Assembly: GCA_963745755.1 (NCBI GenBank)
Contig: CAVUYP010000001.1
Span: forward strand, 2,604,001 to 2,668,000
Direction of reading: 5' to 3'
Source of the DNA: RHKX01 sp963745755
Lineage (GTDB): Bacteria; Actinomycetota; Thermoleophilia; Solirubrobacterales; 70-9
Length of the DNA stretch: 64,000 bases
Shown: piece by piece, positions 35,603-44,398 of the stretch
Layout of the letters: each line of letters opens with the position of its first letter
Numbering within the stretch: position 1 is the stretch's first letter
Made by a program: the position numbers and the translations under genes
The notes under the pieces: model-generated
The model's database searches: none
What the model saw: the letters and a program-made list of their open reading frames with translations, nothing else
What the model was told of the DNA's origin: nothing

Positions 35603-35675
35603 TCTCGCAAGCGCCGGCGGCGGGTTCGGGGAGATCGGGAGGAAACCGCCTGCGGTGGCCGAATAAGCGGTCACC

Positions 35676-36154
35676 ATGGGCTTGTTCAACAGGAAGATTC
35701 CGGAAGGGCGCACCGCGGAGGAGGAGACTCTCCCGCGAGCCGCAGAGCACCGAGGCCGAGGTCGCGAGGTCCCGTATCGGGACGGATGCTGCGCCCGACG
35801 CCGTGCCGGCGGCCGAGCCGCGCACCGAGCCGGTCACGAAGGTGCAGCGCCGATCCCTACGGCGACGAGCTGCGCGAGCTCGAGCGCCAGGCGCCGAGCA
35901 CGGCAGCGGCGCCGGACCCAACGCCCGAGCCCGAGCCCGCGCCCCGAGCCCGAGCCCGCTCGCCTCCGCCGATGTCGACGCCCCCGGCAAGCTCGACAAG
36001 GAGGAGCTACGACGCGCCGTCAAGGGCGGCGGCGAGGCCGAGACCCGAGGACGAGGGCCGCGTGTCCGCCGACGAGCTCATCGGGCCGACCCTCGAAGCG
36101 TCGCCACCCGTTCGCCCCGGAGCCGCAGCGAGCCGGCCGCCGAGCGGACGATGA
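35676..36154 (+). CDS. Pro/Glu-rich protein upstream of parA (apparent frameshifts)
   Basis: About 155 residues of composite sequence over three frames; one surplus base at about 35736 and a further shift near 35845, with more in the Pro/Glu tract. Readable pieces are MGLFNRKIPEG, EPQSTEAEVARSRIGTDAAP, DPYGDELRELERQAPSTAAA, a PEPEPAP tract, and EGRVSADELIGPTLEASPP. The TGA overlaps the parA ATG (ATGA), which supports a real gene. No family is recognised. An N-terminal MGLF motif and a disordered linker suggest an adaptor that binds a membrane or polar protein, but this is speculative. Confidence 0.5.
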
Positions 36155-36909
36155 AGGTCTTCGCGTTCGCCAACCAGAAGGGCGGCGTCGCCAAGACCAC
36201 GACCACCCTGAACCTGGCGGTCGCGCTTTCGGAGTCCGGCCACCGCGTCCTCGCGGTCGACCTCGACCCGCAGGGCAACCTGACGATGAGCCAGGGGATC
36301 GACCCGGACACGGTCGAGAAGAGCCTCTACCACGTGCTCGTCGACCGGATGCCGATCAAGGAGATCATCCAGCATCGCGAGATCGACATCGCCGTCTCCT
36401 CGATCGACCTGGCCGGCGCCGAGATCGCGATGAGCACGCAGATCGGCCGCGAGCGGTCGCTGCAGAAGGCGCTGGCGCAGGTCGCCGACGATTACGACTT
36501 CGTCTGCATCGACACGCCGCCGAGCCTCGGGCTGCTGACGATCAACGCGCTGACCGCGGCCGACAAGGTGATCGTCCCGGTTCAGTGCGAGTACCTGTCG
36601 ATGCGTGGCCTGGTACAGCTCCAGAACACGCTCGAGATGATTCGCGAGAACCTCAACCCGGAGGTGCAGATCGAGGGCATCCTGCCGACGATGCTCGACA
36701 CCAGGACCATCCACGCCAAGGAGGCCGTCGAGATCCTCGAGGAGAACTTCGGGGAGCTCGTCTTCAAGTCGCGGATCAAGAAGGCGATCAAGTTCGCCGA
36801 GGCGCCCGTGAAGGGAAGCTCCGTCCTCAAGTACGATCCGCAGAGCAACGCGGCCCAGTGCTATCGCGATCTGGCGGAGGAGGTCCTGGAACATGGCGCG
36901 AAGGAATAA
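36151..36909 (+). CDS. ParA/Soj-type chromosome partitioning ATPase
   Basis: 252 residues. Deviant Walker A FANQKGGVAKTTTTLNLAVA with both lysines, switch I VDLDPQGNLTMSQGID, Walker B FVCIDTPPSLGLLTINAL, and PVQCEYLSMRGLVQLQNTLE are typical ParA. Such ATPases position chromosomes or protein cargo by cycling on DNA. No parB or parS is seen nearby; instead the gene lies between a small adaptor-like gene and ftsZ. It may therefore be a cargo-positioning ParA rather than the chromosomal Soj. The gene is intact with no frame problem. Confidence 0.92.
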   Translation: MKVFAFANQKGGVAKTTTTLNLAVALSESGHRVLAVDLDPQGNLTMSQGIDPDTVEKSLYHVLVDRMPIKEIIQHREIDIAVSSIDLAGAEIAMSTQIGRERSLQKALAQVADDYDFVCIDTPPSLGLLTINALTAADKVIVPVQCEYLSMRGLVQLQNTLEMIRENLNPEVQIEGILPTMLDTRTIHAKEAVEILEENFGELVFKSRIKKAIKFAEAPVKGSSVLKYDPQSNAAQCYRDLAEEVLEHGAKE

Positions 36910-36919
36910 GCGGGCAAGC

Positions 36920-38300
36920 ATGCGCGAGGGCCCCCTCGCCGACCTCTTCCGCTCGACCGAGACTCCCGACGACCCGCCGGAGCCCCCGGACCGGCCCGAG
37001 CCCAGACGCGAGCCCGAGAGCCCGACCCCGAGCCGGACTCGCCGCCGAGCCGGAGCCGCGCAGCCGGAGACGCCCTCACGAGCCGGAGCCCGCCCAGCCC
37101 GCGCGTCCCGCCAAGGACCGCCTCCGCGACGTCTTCAGCAGCGATCCCGGCGAGCGCGAGCCGGCCTACGGCCGCTCGGCGCCGTCGCGGACGCCGGCGA
37201 CGGCGCCGCCGCAGGTCAACGACCCGCTGATCCGCGTCGTCGGCGTCGGCGGCGGCGGCGTCAACGCCGTCAACCGGATGGTCGAGGCCGGCATCACCGG
37301 CGTCGAGTTCATGGCCGTCAACACCGACCTTCAGTCGCTCCAGCAGAGCGCCGCCGACCTGACGATCCACATCGGTGGCGGGGTCACTCGCGGCCTCGGT
37401 TCGGGTTCCGATCCCGAGCTCGGCTACCGAGCCGCCTTCGAGGAGCAGGACCGGATCAAGCGGATGCTGAAGGGCTCCGACATGGTCTTCGTCGCCGCCG
37501 GCGCCGGCGGCGGCACCGGCACCGGCGCCGCGCCGGTGATCGCCCGGCTCGCCCGCGATGTCGGCGCGCTGACGGTCGGCATCGTCACCCGGCCGTTCGG
37601 GTTCGAGGGCACCCGTCGCGCCAAGCAGGCCGAGAAGGGCATCGACGCGCTGGCCGGCGAGGTCGACACGCTGATCGTCGTTCCCAACGACCGCCTGCTC
37701 TCGGTGCTCGAGCGCAACACCTCGATGGTCGAAGCGTTCCGGGTCGCCGACGACGTGCTTCGCCAGGGCGTGCAGGGCATCTCCGACCTGATCACCCTGC
37801 CGGCGCTGATCAACCTCGACTTCGCCGACGTGCGGACGACGATGCGCGACGCCGGCCCGGCGCTGCTCGGGATCGGCATGGGCACCGGTGACTCCCGGGC
37901 CAGCTTCGCGTCGGAGCGAGCGATCTCCTCGCCGCTGCTGGAGACCTCGATCGAAGGGGCGCGCTCGATCCTGCTGTCGATCACCGGCGGCCGCGACCTC
38001 TCGCTGGTCGAGATCTCCGAGGCGGCGCGGGTCATCCAGGAGGCGGCTCATCCGGAAGCGCACATCATCTTCGGCGCCAACGTCGACGACGCGCTCGACG
38101 AGCAGATCTGGGTGACCGTGATCGCAACCAGGTTCGATGCCCGCGGGCGTCGTGCCGACGGCAGCTCGACGGGCGTCTCGCGCTCGACCGCGCGGCCCTC
38201 GGCTCGACGGGCGGAGAGCTCCGGGGCGCGCCGCGTGCCCGACTACGAGGAGCGCCCCGCCGACCTCGGCATCGACGTCCCCGAGTTCATCCCCAACTAG
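36920..38300 (+). CDS. ftsZ: Cell division GTPase FtsZ with an N-terminal extension (one apparent frameshift)
   Basis: About 459 residues after one base is dropped between 37000 and 37110. The GTPase core has IRVVGVGGGGVNAVNRMVEA, the signature AGAGGGTGTGAAPVIARLA, the T7 loop LINLDFADVRTTMRDAGPAL, and the C-terminal domain to IFGANVDDALDEQIWVTVIA. The end DLGIDVPEFIPN matches the conserved tail that binds FtsA/SepF partners. An unusual Pro/Glu-rich stretch of ~95 residues precedes the core and carries MREGPLADLFRSTET and AKDRLRDVFSSDPGE, two similar short motifs. The gene starts 10 bases after parA, away from the usual dcw cluster genes. Confidence 0.9.
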
Positions 38301-38318
38301 AAGGGCGGTGGCCCGCCC

Positions 38319-39794
38319 GTGAGCCGCGGCGTCGTCGCCGGCGGGCATCCGGCAACCGCCGAAGCGGGAACCTGGGCGCTGCGCGAGGGTGGCAACGCGG
38401 TCGATGCCGCGATCGCCGCCGTACTCGCCTCGGTCGTCACCGAGAGTCCGTTGACCGGGCTCGGCGCCGGCGGCTTCATGCTCGTTCACACTCCCGGCGG
38501 CGACGCGACGTTGCTCGACTTCTTCGTCTCCGCGGGGGGCAGTGACGGCGCCGACCGGGCGAGCGAGCTCGAGCCCGTAGTCATCGACTTCGGCGATACG
38601 ACCCAGGTGTTCAACATCGGCCCCGCCTCCTGCGGCGTCCCCGGCGTTCCGAGCGGCCTCGCCGCCGCCGCCGAGCGGTTCGGGTCGATGCCGCTCGCCG
38701 ACCTCGTCGTGCCGGCGGTCGGGCTCGCCCGCGAGGGCGCCGAGATCACCTCGCAGCACGCCTACCTGTTCGAGATCCTGGCGCCGATCCTCGCCCGCGA
38801 GCCGGCCGGCGCCGCCGTCTACGCGCCGGACGGGAGAATGCTGGCGAGCGGCGAGCGGGTCGTCTTCGCCGAGCTCGCAGAGACGCTCGAGCGGCTCGGT
38901 GCCGACGGGCCGGAGCCCTTCTACCGCGGCGACATCGGCGCCGCGATCGCCGCCACCGTCCGGGGTCGCGGCGGGACCCTCGGCCGGGCCGACCTCGAGT
39001 CCTACGAGACCGTGATCCGGGACCCGGTCCGGGCCCGGTTCGGCGACTGCGAGATCCTCACCAATCCCCCTCCCTCCTCGGGGGGAGTGCTGATCGCCTA
39101 CGCCCTCGAGCTGCTCGGCAGAGGCGGCGGCGCGACCGACCCGGTCAGCGTCGTCGACGTGATGCGGCGCGCGCAGGAGGCGAGGACGAGAGAGTTCCTC
39201 GAAGGTCTCTACGAACCCGGATTCGAGGCTCGTTTCCTCGCCGACCGGCTCGGATCGACCACCCACATCACGGCGCTGGACGGCGACGGCGGCTGCGCCA
39301 GCGTCACCTGCTCGAACGGCTCCGGCTCCGGCGTGTTCGTCGCCGGCACCGGCATCCAGCTCAACAACATGCTCGGCGAGGAGGACCTCAACCCGTTCGG
39401 CTTCCATGCGACCGGGCCGGGACGGCGGATGCCGTCGATGATGTCGCCGACCGTGGCGCTGCGCGAGGGCGAGCTCGTCCTCGGCCTCGGCAGCGGCGGC
39501 TCGAACCGGATCCGCTCGGCGATCACCCAGACGATCCTCCGCTACCTCGGCGACGGGCTCGACCTGACCGCGGCCGTGCGGGCGCCGCGGATCCACTTCG
39601 AGGCCGGGACCGTCCACGCCGAGCCCGGGATCGATCCCGCCGCCCTCGACCGGCTCGAGTCGCAGGGCTACGCGGTCGTCCGCTGGCGCGACCGCAGCCT
39701 GTTCTTCGGCGGCGTCCACGCGGTCGCCGCCGGGCACGGCCGGTCCGAGGCGGCCGGGGACCCGCGTCGCGGCGGCGCCGTTTCCTTCGCCTGA
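38319..39794 (+). CDS. Gamma-glutamyltransferase-family Ntn hydrolase
   Basis: 491 residues. Family motifs: GNAVDAAIAAVLASVVTESP, the oxyanion region LGAGGFMLVHTPGGDA, and the autocleavage site GSTTHITALDGDGGCASVTC, whose threonine becomes the nucleophile of the small subunit. The glycine-rich SSGGVLIAYALELLG and LGLGSGGSNRIRSAITQTIL fit too. No signal peptide is seen, unlike secreted E. coli GGT, so it acts in the cytoplasm. Possible roles are hydrolysis or transfer of gamma-glutamyl groups. GTG start 19 bases after ftsZ. Confidence 0.88.
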   Translation: MSRGVVAGGHPATAEAGTWALREGGNAVDAAIAAVLASVVTESPLTGLGAGGFMLVHTPGGDATLLDFFVSAGGSDGADRASELEPVVIDFGDTTQVFNIGPASCGVPGVPSGLAAAAERFGSMPLADLVVPAVGLAREGAEITSQHAYLFEILAPILAREPAGAAVYAPDGRMLASGERVVFAELAETLERLGADGPEPFYRGDIGAAIAATVRGRGGTLGRADLESYETVIRDPVRARFGDCEILTNPPPSSGGVLIAYALELLGRGGGATDPVSVVDVMRRAQEARTREFLEGLYEPGFEARFLADRLGSTTHITALDGDGGCASVTCSNGSGSGVFVAGTGIQLNNMLGEEDLNPFGFHATGPGRRMPSMMSPTVALREGELVLGLGSGGSNRIRSAITQTILRYLGDGLDLTAAVRAPRIHFEAGTVHAEPGIDPAALDRLESQGYAVVRWRDRSLFFGGVHAVAAGHGRSEAAGDPRRGGAVSFA

Positions 39795-39807
39795 CGGCCG
39801 GCGCCCG

Positions 39808-40446
39808 TCAGTCGACCTTCGGGATCGTTCCCGGCTTGTGACCGTTGCTGCGCGCCCGCTCGGCGTCGCGGCGGGCGCGGAGCAGACCGGCGTGGAGGCG
39901 CCGCAGCGAGGCCGCGAGCGTCTGCAGGCGCTCGCGCTCGTCGTCCTCCTCGAGCAGCAGCTGCTTGTCGGTCGCAGGCATCTCGACCTGGGCGGCGATC
40001 GGGTAGGCGGACGCGGAGGACCGGGCGCGGGCGGGGTCGGCCCCGACCGCCTCGAGCAGCTTCGCGAATGCCGCCCGGGCGTCATCGAGCTCGGTGTCGA
40101 GCTCGGCCGTCGAATCCTCGACGTCGATCAGCTCGACGCTCGCCGCCGGCCAGTCGGCCGCCTCGAAGCGGTCGAGGACCCGGAACGGCGTCTCGCCGCG
40201 GACGACGATGTCCATGCGGCCGTCGTCGTGGCGCTCGACGACGTCGGCGACGAGCGCGGTGCAGCCGATCGAGCGGGCGCCGTCCTCGTCGCGGAGGACG
40301 ATTCCGAACGGAGCGTCGCGCTCGATGCAGGCAGCGATCATCAGCCTGTAGCGCTGCTCGAAGATGTGCAGGGGCACGCGCTCGGCGGGCACGATCGCCA
40401 GGGGCAGCTCGAAGATCGGCAGCTCGCTGCGTGATGGCTGATCCAC
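39808..40446 (-). CDS. Lon N-terminal (substrate-binding) domain protein
   Basis: 212 residues with a single LON-SB domain: LPIFELPLAIVPAERVPLHI, FEQRYRLMIAACIERDAPFG, VRGETPFRVLDRFEA. It lacks the ATPase and protease domains, so it is the stand-alone type common in actinobacteria, with unknown role. The C-terminal ~60 residues are helical and charged. The GTG start at 40446 follows TATCAT by 7 bases, a leaderless start that also makes an upstream longer frame unnecessary. It diverges from the cyclase gene. Confidence 0.85.
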   Translation of the reverse strand: MDQPSRSELPIFELPLAIVPAERVPLHIFEQRYRLMIAACIERDAPFGIVLRDEDGARSIGCTALVADVVERHDDGRMDIVVRGETPFRVLDRFEAADWPAASVELIDVEDSTAELDTELDDARAAFAKLLEAVGADPARARSSASAYPIAAQVEMPATDKQLLLEEDDERERLQTLAASLRRLHAGLLRARRDAERARSNGHKPGTIPKVD

Positions 40447-40491
40447 GCAGCCGATGATATGACCACGCGGCCGCCGGCCCGGGGCGCGAGA
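40447..40491. promoter_or_regulatory. Divergent promoter region, Lon-domain gene and cyclase gene
   Basis: The minus-strand -10 TATCAT occupies 40454-40459. Facing it on the plus strand, GATATGAC lies 30-35 bases before the cyclase ATG. Only 45 bases separate the two genes, so their transcription may be linked. Confidence 0.45.
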
Positions 40492-41653
40492 ATGACGACG
40501 ATGGGCGACTCGATCGACTTCGCGGCGGAGGGCCTGCTCGCCGGTCTCGAAGGGGACGAGCGGGAGAGCCGCTTGGCGCTGCTCGAGCAGCTCGCCGCCG
40601 ACGGCGCCGAGCTCGACGAGCTCCGCGACGCGGTCGAGAACCGCCGCCTGCCGTTGATGCGGCTCGAGCGGATGCTCGCCGGACGGCCCCGCTACACGTT
40701 CGAGCAGATCTCGGAGTTCTCCGGCGTGCCGATCGACGAGCTCGAGCGGCAATGGCGCTCGATCGGGCTGGCGGTGCCGAACCGCGACGAGGTGGTCCTG
40801 AGCAAGGAGGATCTCGACGCCGCCAACCGCATGCGATCGATCCTCGACGCCGGGCTGGCGCCGGAGCAGCTGGCAGAGCTCGGCCGCACGATCGCCGTCG
40901 CGATGTCACAGTTTGCGGCCGCGTCGCGGCAGGCGGTCGGCGGAACGTTCGTCGGCGACGGCGGCGGCGAGGACGAGGTCTCCGACCGCGTCACCGAGGG
41001 CGCCGGCGGGCTGATCCCGACGGTCGGGCCGACCCTCGACTACGTCTACCGGCGTCATCTACGCGAGCAGCTGCGCCACGCCGCCTTCGACGAGGGGGAG
41101 GCGGCTCGAATCGGCGGCGGGCTCCCCGATGCGGGGATGATCGCGATCGGCTTCGCCGACCTGGTCGGGTTCACGCGACTCGGCGAGCAGCTCGACCCCG
41201 AGGAGCTCGGCCGGGTCACCGGCAGGCTCGAGGAGGTGGCGCGCGAGGTCGCTCACGGCCCGGTCCGCCTCGTCAAGCTGATCGGCGACGCGGCGATGCT
41301 CGCCTCCGCCGACACGAGCGCGCTGCTCGAGTCGATCCTGGAGCTCGTCGACACGATGTCCCGCGAGGAGGACGGCTTTCCTCTCGTCAGGGCGGGGATG
41401 GCCTATGGACCGGCCTTCACCCGCGGCGGCGACTACTACGGCCGGCCCGTCAACCTGGCGAGCCGGATCACCGAGATCGCCAGGCCGGGAAGCGTCCTCG
41501 ATCGAGCCCGAGGTCCGCGATCACGTCGATGCGGACTCCTATCGGTTCTCGCGCGCGGGCCGCAAGCACCTGAAGGGGATCAAGGACGGCGTCGAGCTGC
41601 TCCGCGTCCGCAGGCTCGAGCCCGGCGACGAGCCCGGCGACGACGGCGAGTGA
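40492..41653 (+). CDS. Class III adenylate cyclase with Rv1264-like regulatory domain (one apparent frameshift)
   Basis: About 386 residues after dropping one base at 41500 (ctcGatc, ctc/ctg leucine). The N-terminal ~190 residues are helical (EDLDAANRMRSILDAGLAPE) and resemble the regulatory domain of mycobacterial pH-sensing cyclase Rv1264. The catalytic domain has the metal aspartates in IGFADLVGFTRLGEQL and VKLIGDAAMLAS, then GDYYGRPVNLASRITE, the reaction core. After the frame change, RFSRAGRKHLKGIKDGVELL completes the domain. It should make cAMP; pH sensing is inferred from the N-terminal similarity only. Start at ATG 40492 is preferred; 40501 and 40459 are alternatives. Confidence 0.85.
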
Positions 41654-41721
41654 TCCGCCCGGTCCTCCCGTTCGCAGTATCCGAGGTCCGTTAACGGCCA
41701 CGAGTCAGAATCGAGTTCGCG

Positions 41722-43449
41722 ATGTTGCTGCTGGTGGGATTTGCGTTGCTCGCCGGAGCGGGGACGGCGCTGTCCCCCTGCGTGCTGCCGATCCTGCCCG
41801 CCGTGCTGTCGGCCGGGGTCACCGGCGGCCGCCGGCGGCCGTTCGGCATCGTCGTCGGGCTGATCCTCTCGTTCACCTTCGCGGCGGTCGCGCTCGTCTA
41901 CCTGATCGATTCCCTCGGCCTTCCCGACGACATCCAGCGGATCATCGCGATCGTCGTCTTGCTCGGCTTCGGGCTGGCGTTGATGATCCCGCCGGTCGGC
42001 GACCGGATCGAGGCGGCGATATCGAGGGTCGTCGGGGCACCGCGGATGCGCAGCGGCGAGGGCTTCGGCTCCGGGCTGATTCTCGGCGGCGCCCTCGGCA
42101 TGGCCTACTTCCCGTGTGCCGGGCCGATCCTCGCCGGCGTGATCACGGTCTCTGCTGCGCAGGACTTCACCGCCGGTCGGCTCTTGATCGCTTTCGCCTA
42201 TGCGCTCGGCTCCGGCGCCGTGCTCTACGCGATCCTCGTCTTCGGACGCCGCTTCACCGATCGCCTCCGCGGGCACCAGCGCCAGATCCAGATCGCGACC
42301 GGCGCGATCATGGTCGCCGTCGCGGTCCTGATGGCCGCCAATCTCGACGTCCGCTTCCAGAACGCGATCGCCGACGATCTGCCCGCCTTCCTGACCAACC
42401 CCGCCGGCGGACTCGAGGAGTCCGGTGCCGTCCGCTCCCGGCTCGACGACCTGAACGGGGCCGCCGGCGGGGGCGCCGCCGAGGGGGGCGGGGCGGAGGC
42501 CGTGGCGGGCGTCAAGCTGCCCGACCTCGGGCCGGCGCCGGACGTCACCGAGCCGGGGGAGTTCTTCAACACCGACGGTGAGCCGGTCTCGATCGCCGAC
42601 CTTACGGCGGCGGGGAAGACGGTCCTCGTCGATTTCTGGACCTACACCTGCATCAACTGCATCCGCACCCTTCCCGAGGTCGAGTCGTGGTACGAGCGCT
42701 ACGAGCGCGACGGACTGGTCGTGATCGGGGTCCATACGCCCGAGTTCCCGTTCGAGCGCGACGCGGGCAACGTCGCCGACGCGATCGAGACCAACGGGCT
42801 CACCTACCCGGTCGTCCAGGACAACGACTACGGCACCTGGAACGCGTTCGGCAACCAGTACTGGCCGGCGAAGTACCTGATCGACTCCAACGGCAGGGTC
42901 CGCTACGCACACTTCGGCGAAGGCGGCTACGCGGAGACCGAGGACGCGATCAGGAGCCTGCTCGCCGAGCACGGCGCCCGCGCCGCCGCCGTCGACGTCG
43001 ACACCGCCGATCCGCGGCTGCGGACCCCGGAGACCTACCTCGGCGCGGCCCGGGCCCAGGGCTGGACGAACGGGGCGCTGCGGGTCGGCAGCAGGGACTT
43101 CGGAGCCGCAGCCGGGCCGCCGCCCGCGAACGGGTTCAGCTACTCGGGGGGCTGGAGCATCGCCGGCGACGATGCGACGTCGCTCGAGGGCGCCCGGATC
43201 GATGCGACCTTCACCGCCGCGCGGGTATTCCTCGTCCTCGGCTCGCCCGATCACGACCGCCGGGTCCGGGTCCTCCTCGACGGCAGGCCGATCGCGAACG
43301 GCGACGCCGGCGGCGACGTCCACGACGGGGTCCTCACCGTCGGCTCGCAGCGCCTCTACGACCTCGTCGACCTCGCCGCGGCCGGTCGCCACACCCTGAC
43401 GCTCGAGTTCGCGCCGGGAATCGCCGGCTACGCGTTCACGTTCGGCTAG
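41722..43449 (+). CDS. dipZ: DipZ-like CcdA-thioredoxin fusion protein
   Basis: 575 residues in three parts. The N-terminal CcdA/DsbD-like membrane domain (about 1-215) has six helices and its redox cysteines in LSPCVLPILPAVLSAG and AYFPCAGPILAGVI. A TlpA-like thioredoxin domain (about 270-430) has the CxxC in FWTYTCINCIRTLPEVESWY. The C-terminal ~130 residues form a beta-rich jelly-roll-like domain (FTAARVFLVLGSPDHDRRVR, GRHTLTLEFAPGIAGYAFTF) as in DipZ. It passes electrons across the membrane to reduce extracellular thiols. It ends 3 bases before the convergent methyltransferase stop. Confidence 0.93.
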   Translation: MLLLVGFALLAGAGTALSPCVLPILPAVLSAGVTGGRRRPFGIVVGLILSFTFAAVALVYLIDSLGLPDDIQRIIAIVVLLGFGLALMIPPVGDRIEAAISRVVGAPRMRSGEGFGSGLILGGALGMAYFPCAGPILAGVITVSAAQDFTAGRLLIAFAYALGSGAVLYAILVFGRRFTDRLRGHQRQIQIATGAIMVAVAVLMAANLDVRFQNAIADDLPAFLTNPAGGLEESGAVRSRLDDLNGAAGGGAAEGGGAEAVAGVKLPDLGPAPDVTEPGEFFNTDGEPVSIADLTAAGKTVLVDFWTYTCINCIRTLPEVESWYERYERDGLVVIGVHTPEFPFERDAGNVADAIETNGLTYPVVQDNDYGTWNAFGNQYWPAKYLIDSNGRVRYAHFGEGGYAETEDAIRSLLAEHGARAAAVDVDTADPRLRTPETYLGAARAQGWTNGALRVGSRDFGAAAGPPPANGFSYSGGWSIAGDDATSLEGARIDATFTAARVFLVLGSPDHDRRVRVLLDGRPIANGDAGGDVHDGVLTVGSQRLYDLVDLAAAGRHTLTLEFAPGIAGYAFTFG

Positions 43450-43452
43450 CGC

Positions 43453-44370
43453 TCAACCCGGCTTGCGAGCCGAGAAGACGAGGTTGTAGAAGAGCTCCGG
43501 CGGCAGGTGCGGCTCGAGCAGGGCGCTGTCGACCCGCTGCAGGGACAGGTAGCTGCGGAACGCGAAGAACCGCCAGCGCCGCGGTATCTCCTCCGGCGTC
43601 GCCGTCGACTCGACCGTCCGCAGCCACCACCCGTAGAGGTTGGCGAGCAGCTCCTCGCCACGGATTCGGATCGCCGCGAACCCGGCCTGCGCGAAGATCC
43701 TCCGCAGCGCCGCCGGGTCGAAGGCGTGGACGTCGACCTCGGCCTCGAGGGCATGGCCGTAGTCGGGATCGCTGCCCCCCTCGTCGCTGCGCTTGCCGGC
43801 GCCGACGGCGAGGCGCCACAGCGGCGCGGTGGCAATCGCGGCACGCTTCGGAACCGCGGCGATCTGATCGCCGTAGGCGGACGGCTCGCCGCAGAAGACG
43901 ACGGTCCCGCCCGGCTTGAGGACGCGGAGGAATTCGCCGGCGGCCCGGTCGAGATCGGGGATGTGGTGGAGGACGGCATGGCCGAGCACGAGGTCGAACG
44001 TCTCGTCCGCGAACGGCAGCCGCTCGGCGTCGGTGACGACCGTCTCGACCTCGAGGCCGAGCTCGGAGGCGTTCGATTCGAGCGCCCGGAGCATGCCCGG
44101 CGCGATGTCGGTCGCGGTCACCCGGCCGATCGTTCCCGCGTTCATCAGGTTCAGCGAGAAGTAGCCGGTTCCGGCGCCGATCTCGAGGGCGTGCTCCCAG
44201 CTGCCGGGCTCCTCGCCGAGCGCCTTGGCGAGCTTCGCCGTCACCTGTGCACGACCGGTCGACTCGAAGTCGATACCCCACTTCGAGTCGTACGAGTCGG
44301 CCGCTTGGTCGTGGTACCGGGTGTTGACGTCGCGGATCCGCTCGGCGCTGGCGTCGGCAGCCGCTGGCAT
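43453..44370 (-). CDS. SAM-dependent methyltransferase (class I)
   Basis: 305 residues. SAM-binding loop HALEIGAGTGYFSLNLMNAG (about 60-79), then TATDIAPGMLRALE and the post-motif LPFADETFDLVLGHAVLHHI. C-terminal half contains LRVLKPGGTVVFCGEPSAYG and an aromatic-rich region (NLYGWWLRTVES, RRWRFFAFRSYLSL). Acceptor unknown; the family resembles ubiquinone/menaquinone-type and natural-product methyltransferases. The ATG is 8 bases after TACAGT. Its promoter faces the polysaccharide cluster starting at 44399. Confidence 0.78.
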   Translation of the reverse strand: MPAAADASAERIRDVNTRYHDQAADSYDSKWGIDFESTGRAQVTAKLAKALGEEPGSWEHALEIGAGTGYFSLNLMNAGTIGRVTATDIAPGMLRALESNASELGLEVETVVTDAERLPFADETFDLVLGHAVLHHIPDLDRAAGEFLRVLKPGGTVVFCGEPSAYGDQIAAVPKRAAIATAPLWRLAVGAGKRSDEGGSDPDYGHALEAEVDVHAFDPAALRRIFAQAGFAAIRIRGEELLANLYGWWLRTVESTATPEEIPRRWRFFAFRSYLSLQRVDSALLEPHLPPELFYNLVFSARKPG

Positions 44371-44398
44371 GGCCGGGGACTGTACCGTCCGCCGACCG
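44371..44398. promoter_or_regulatory. 28-base bidirectional promoter between two methyltransferase genes
   Basis: GACTGTACCGTCC carries TACAGT (minus strand, 8 bases before the ATG at 44370) and TACCGT (plus strand, 10 bases before the GTG at 44399). The two -10 boxes overlap by two bases, so only one polymerase can melt the region at a time. Confidence 0.5.

Noticed and set aside
36861..40085. A minus-strand open frame of over 1000 codons across parA, ftsZ and the gamma-glutamyltransferase
   Set aside because: High GC leaves antisense frames open. The opposite strand has clear family motifs throughout, and this frame is Arg/Pro/Gly-rich with no domain.
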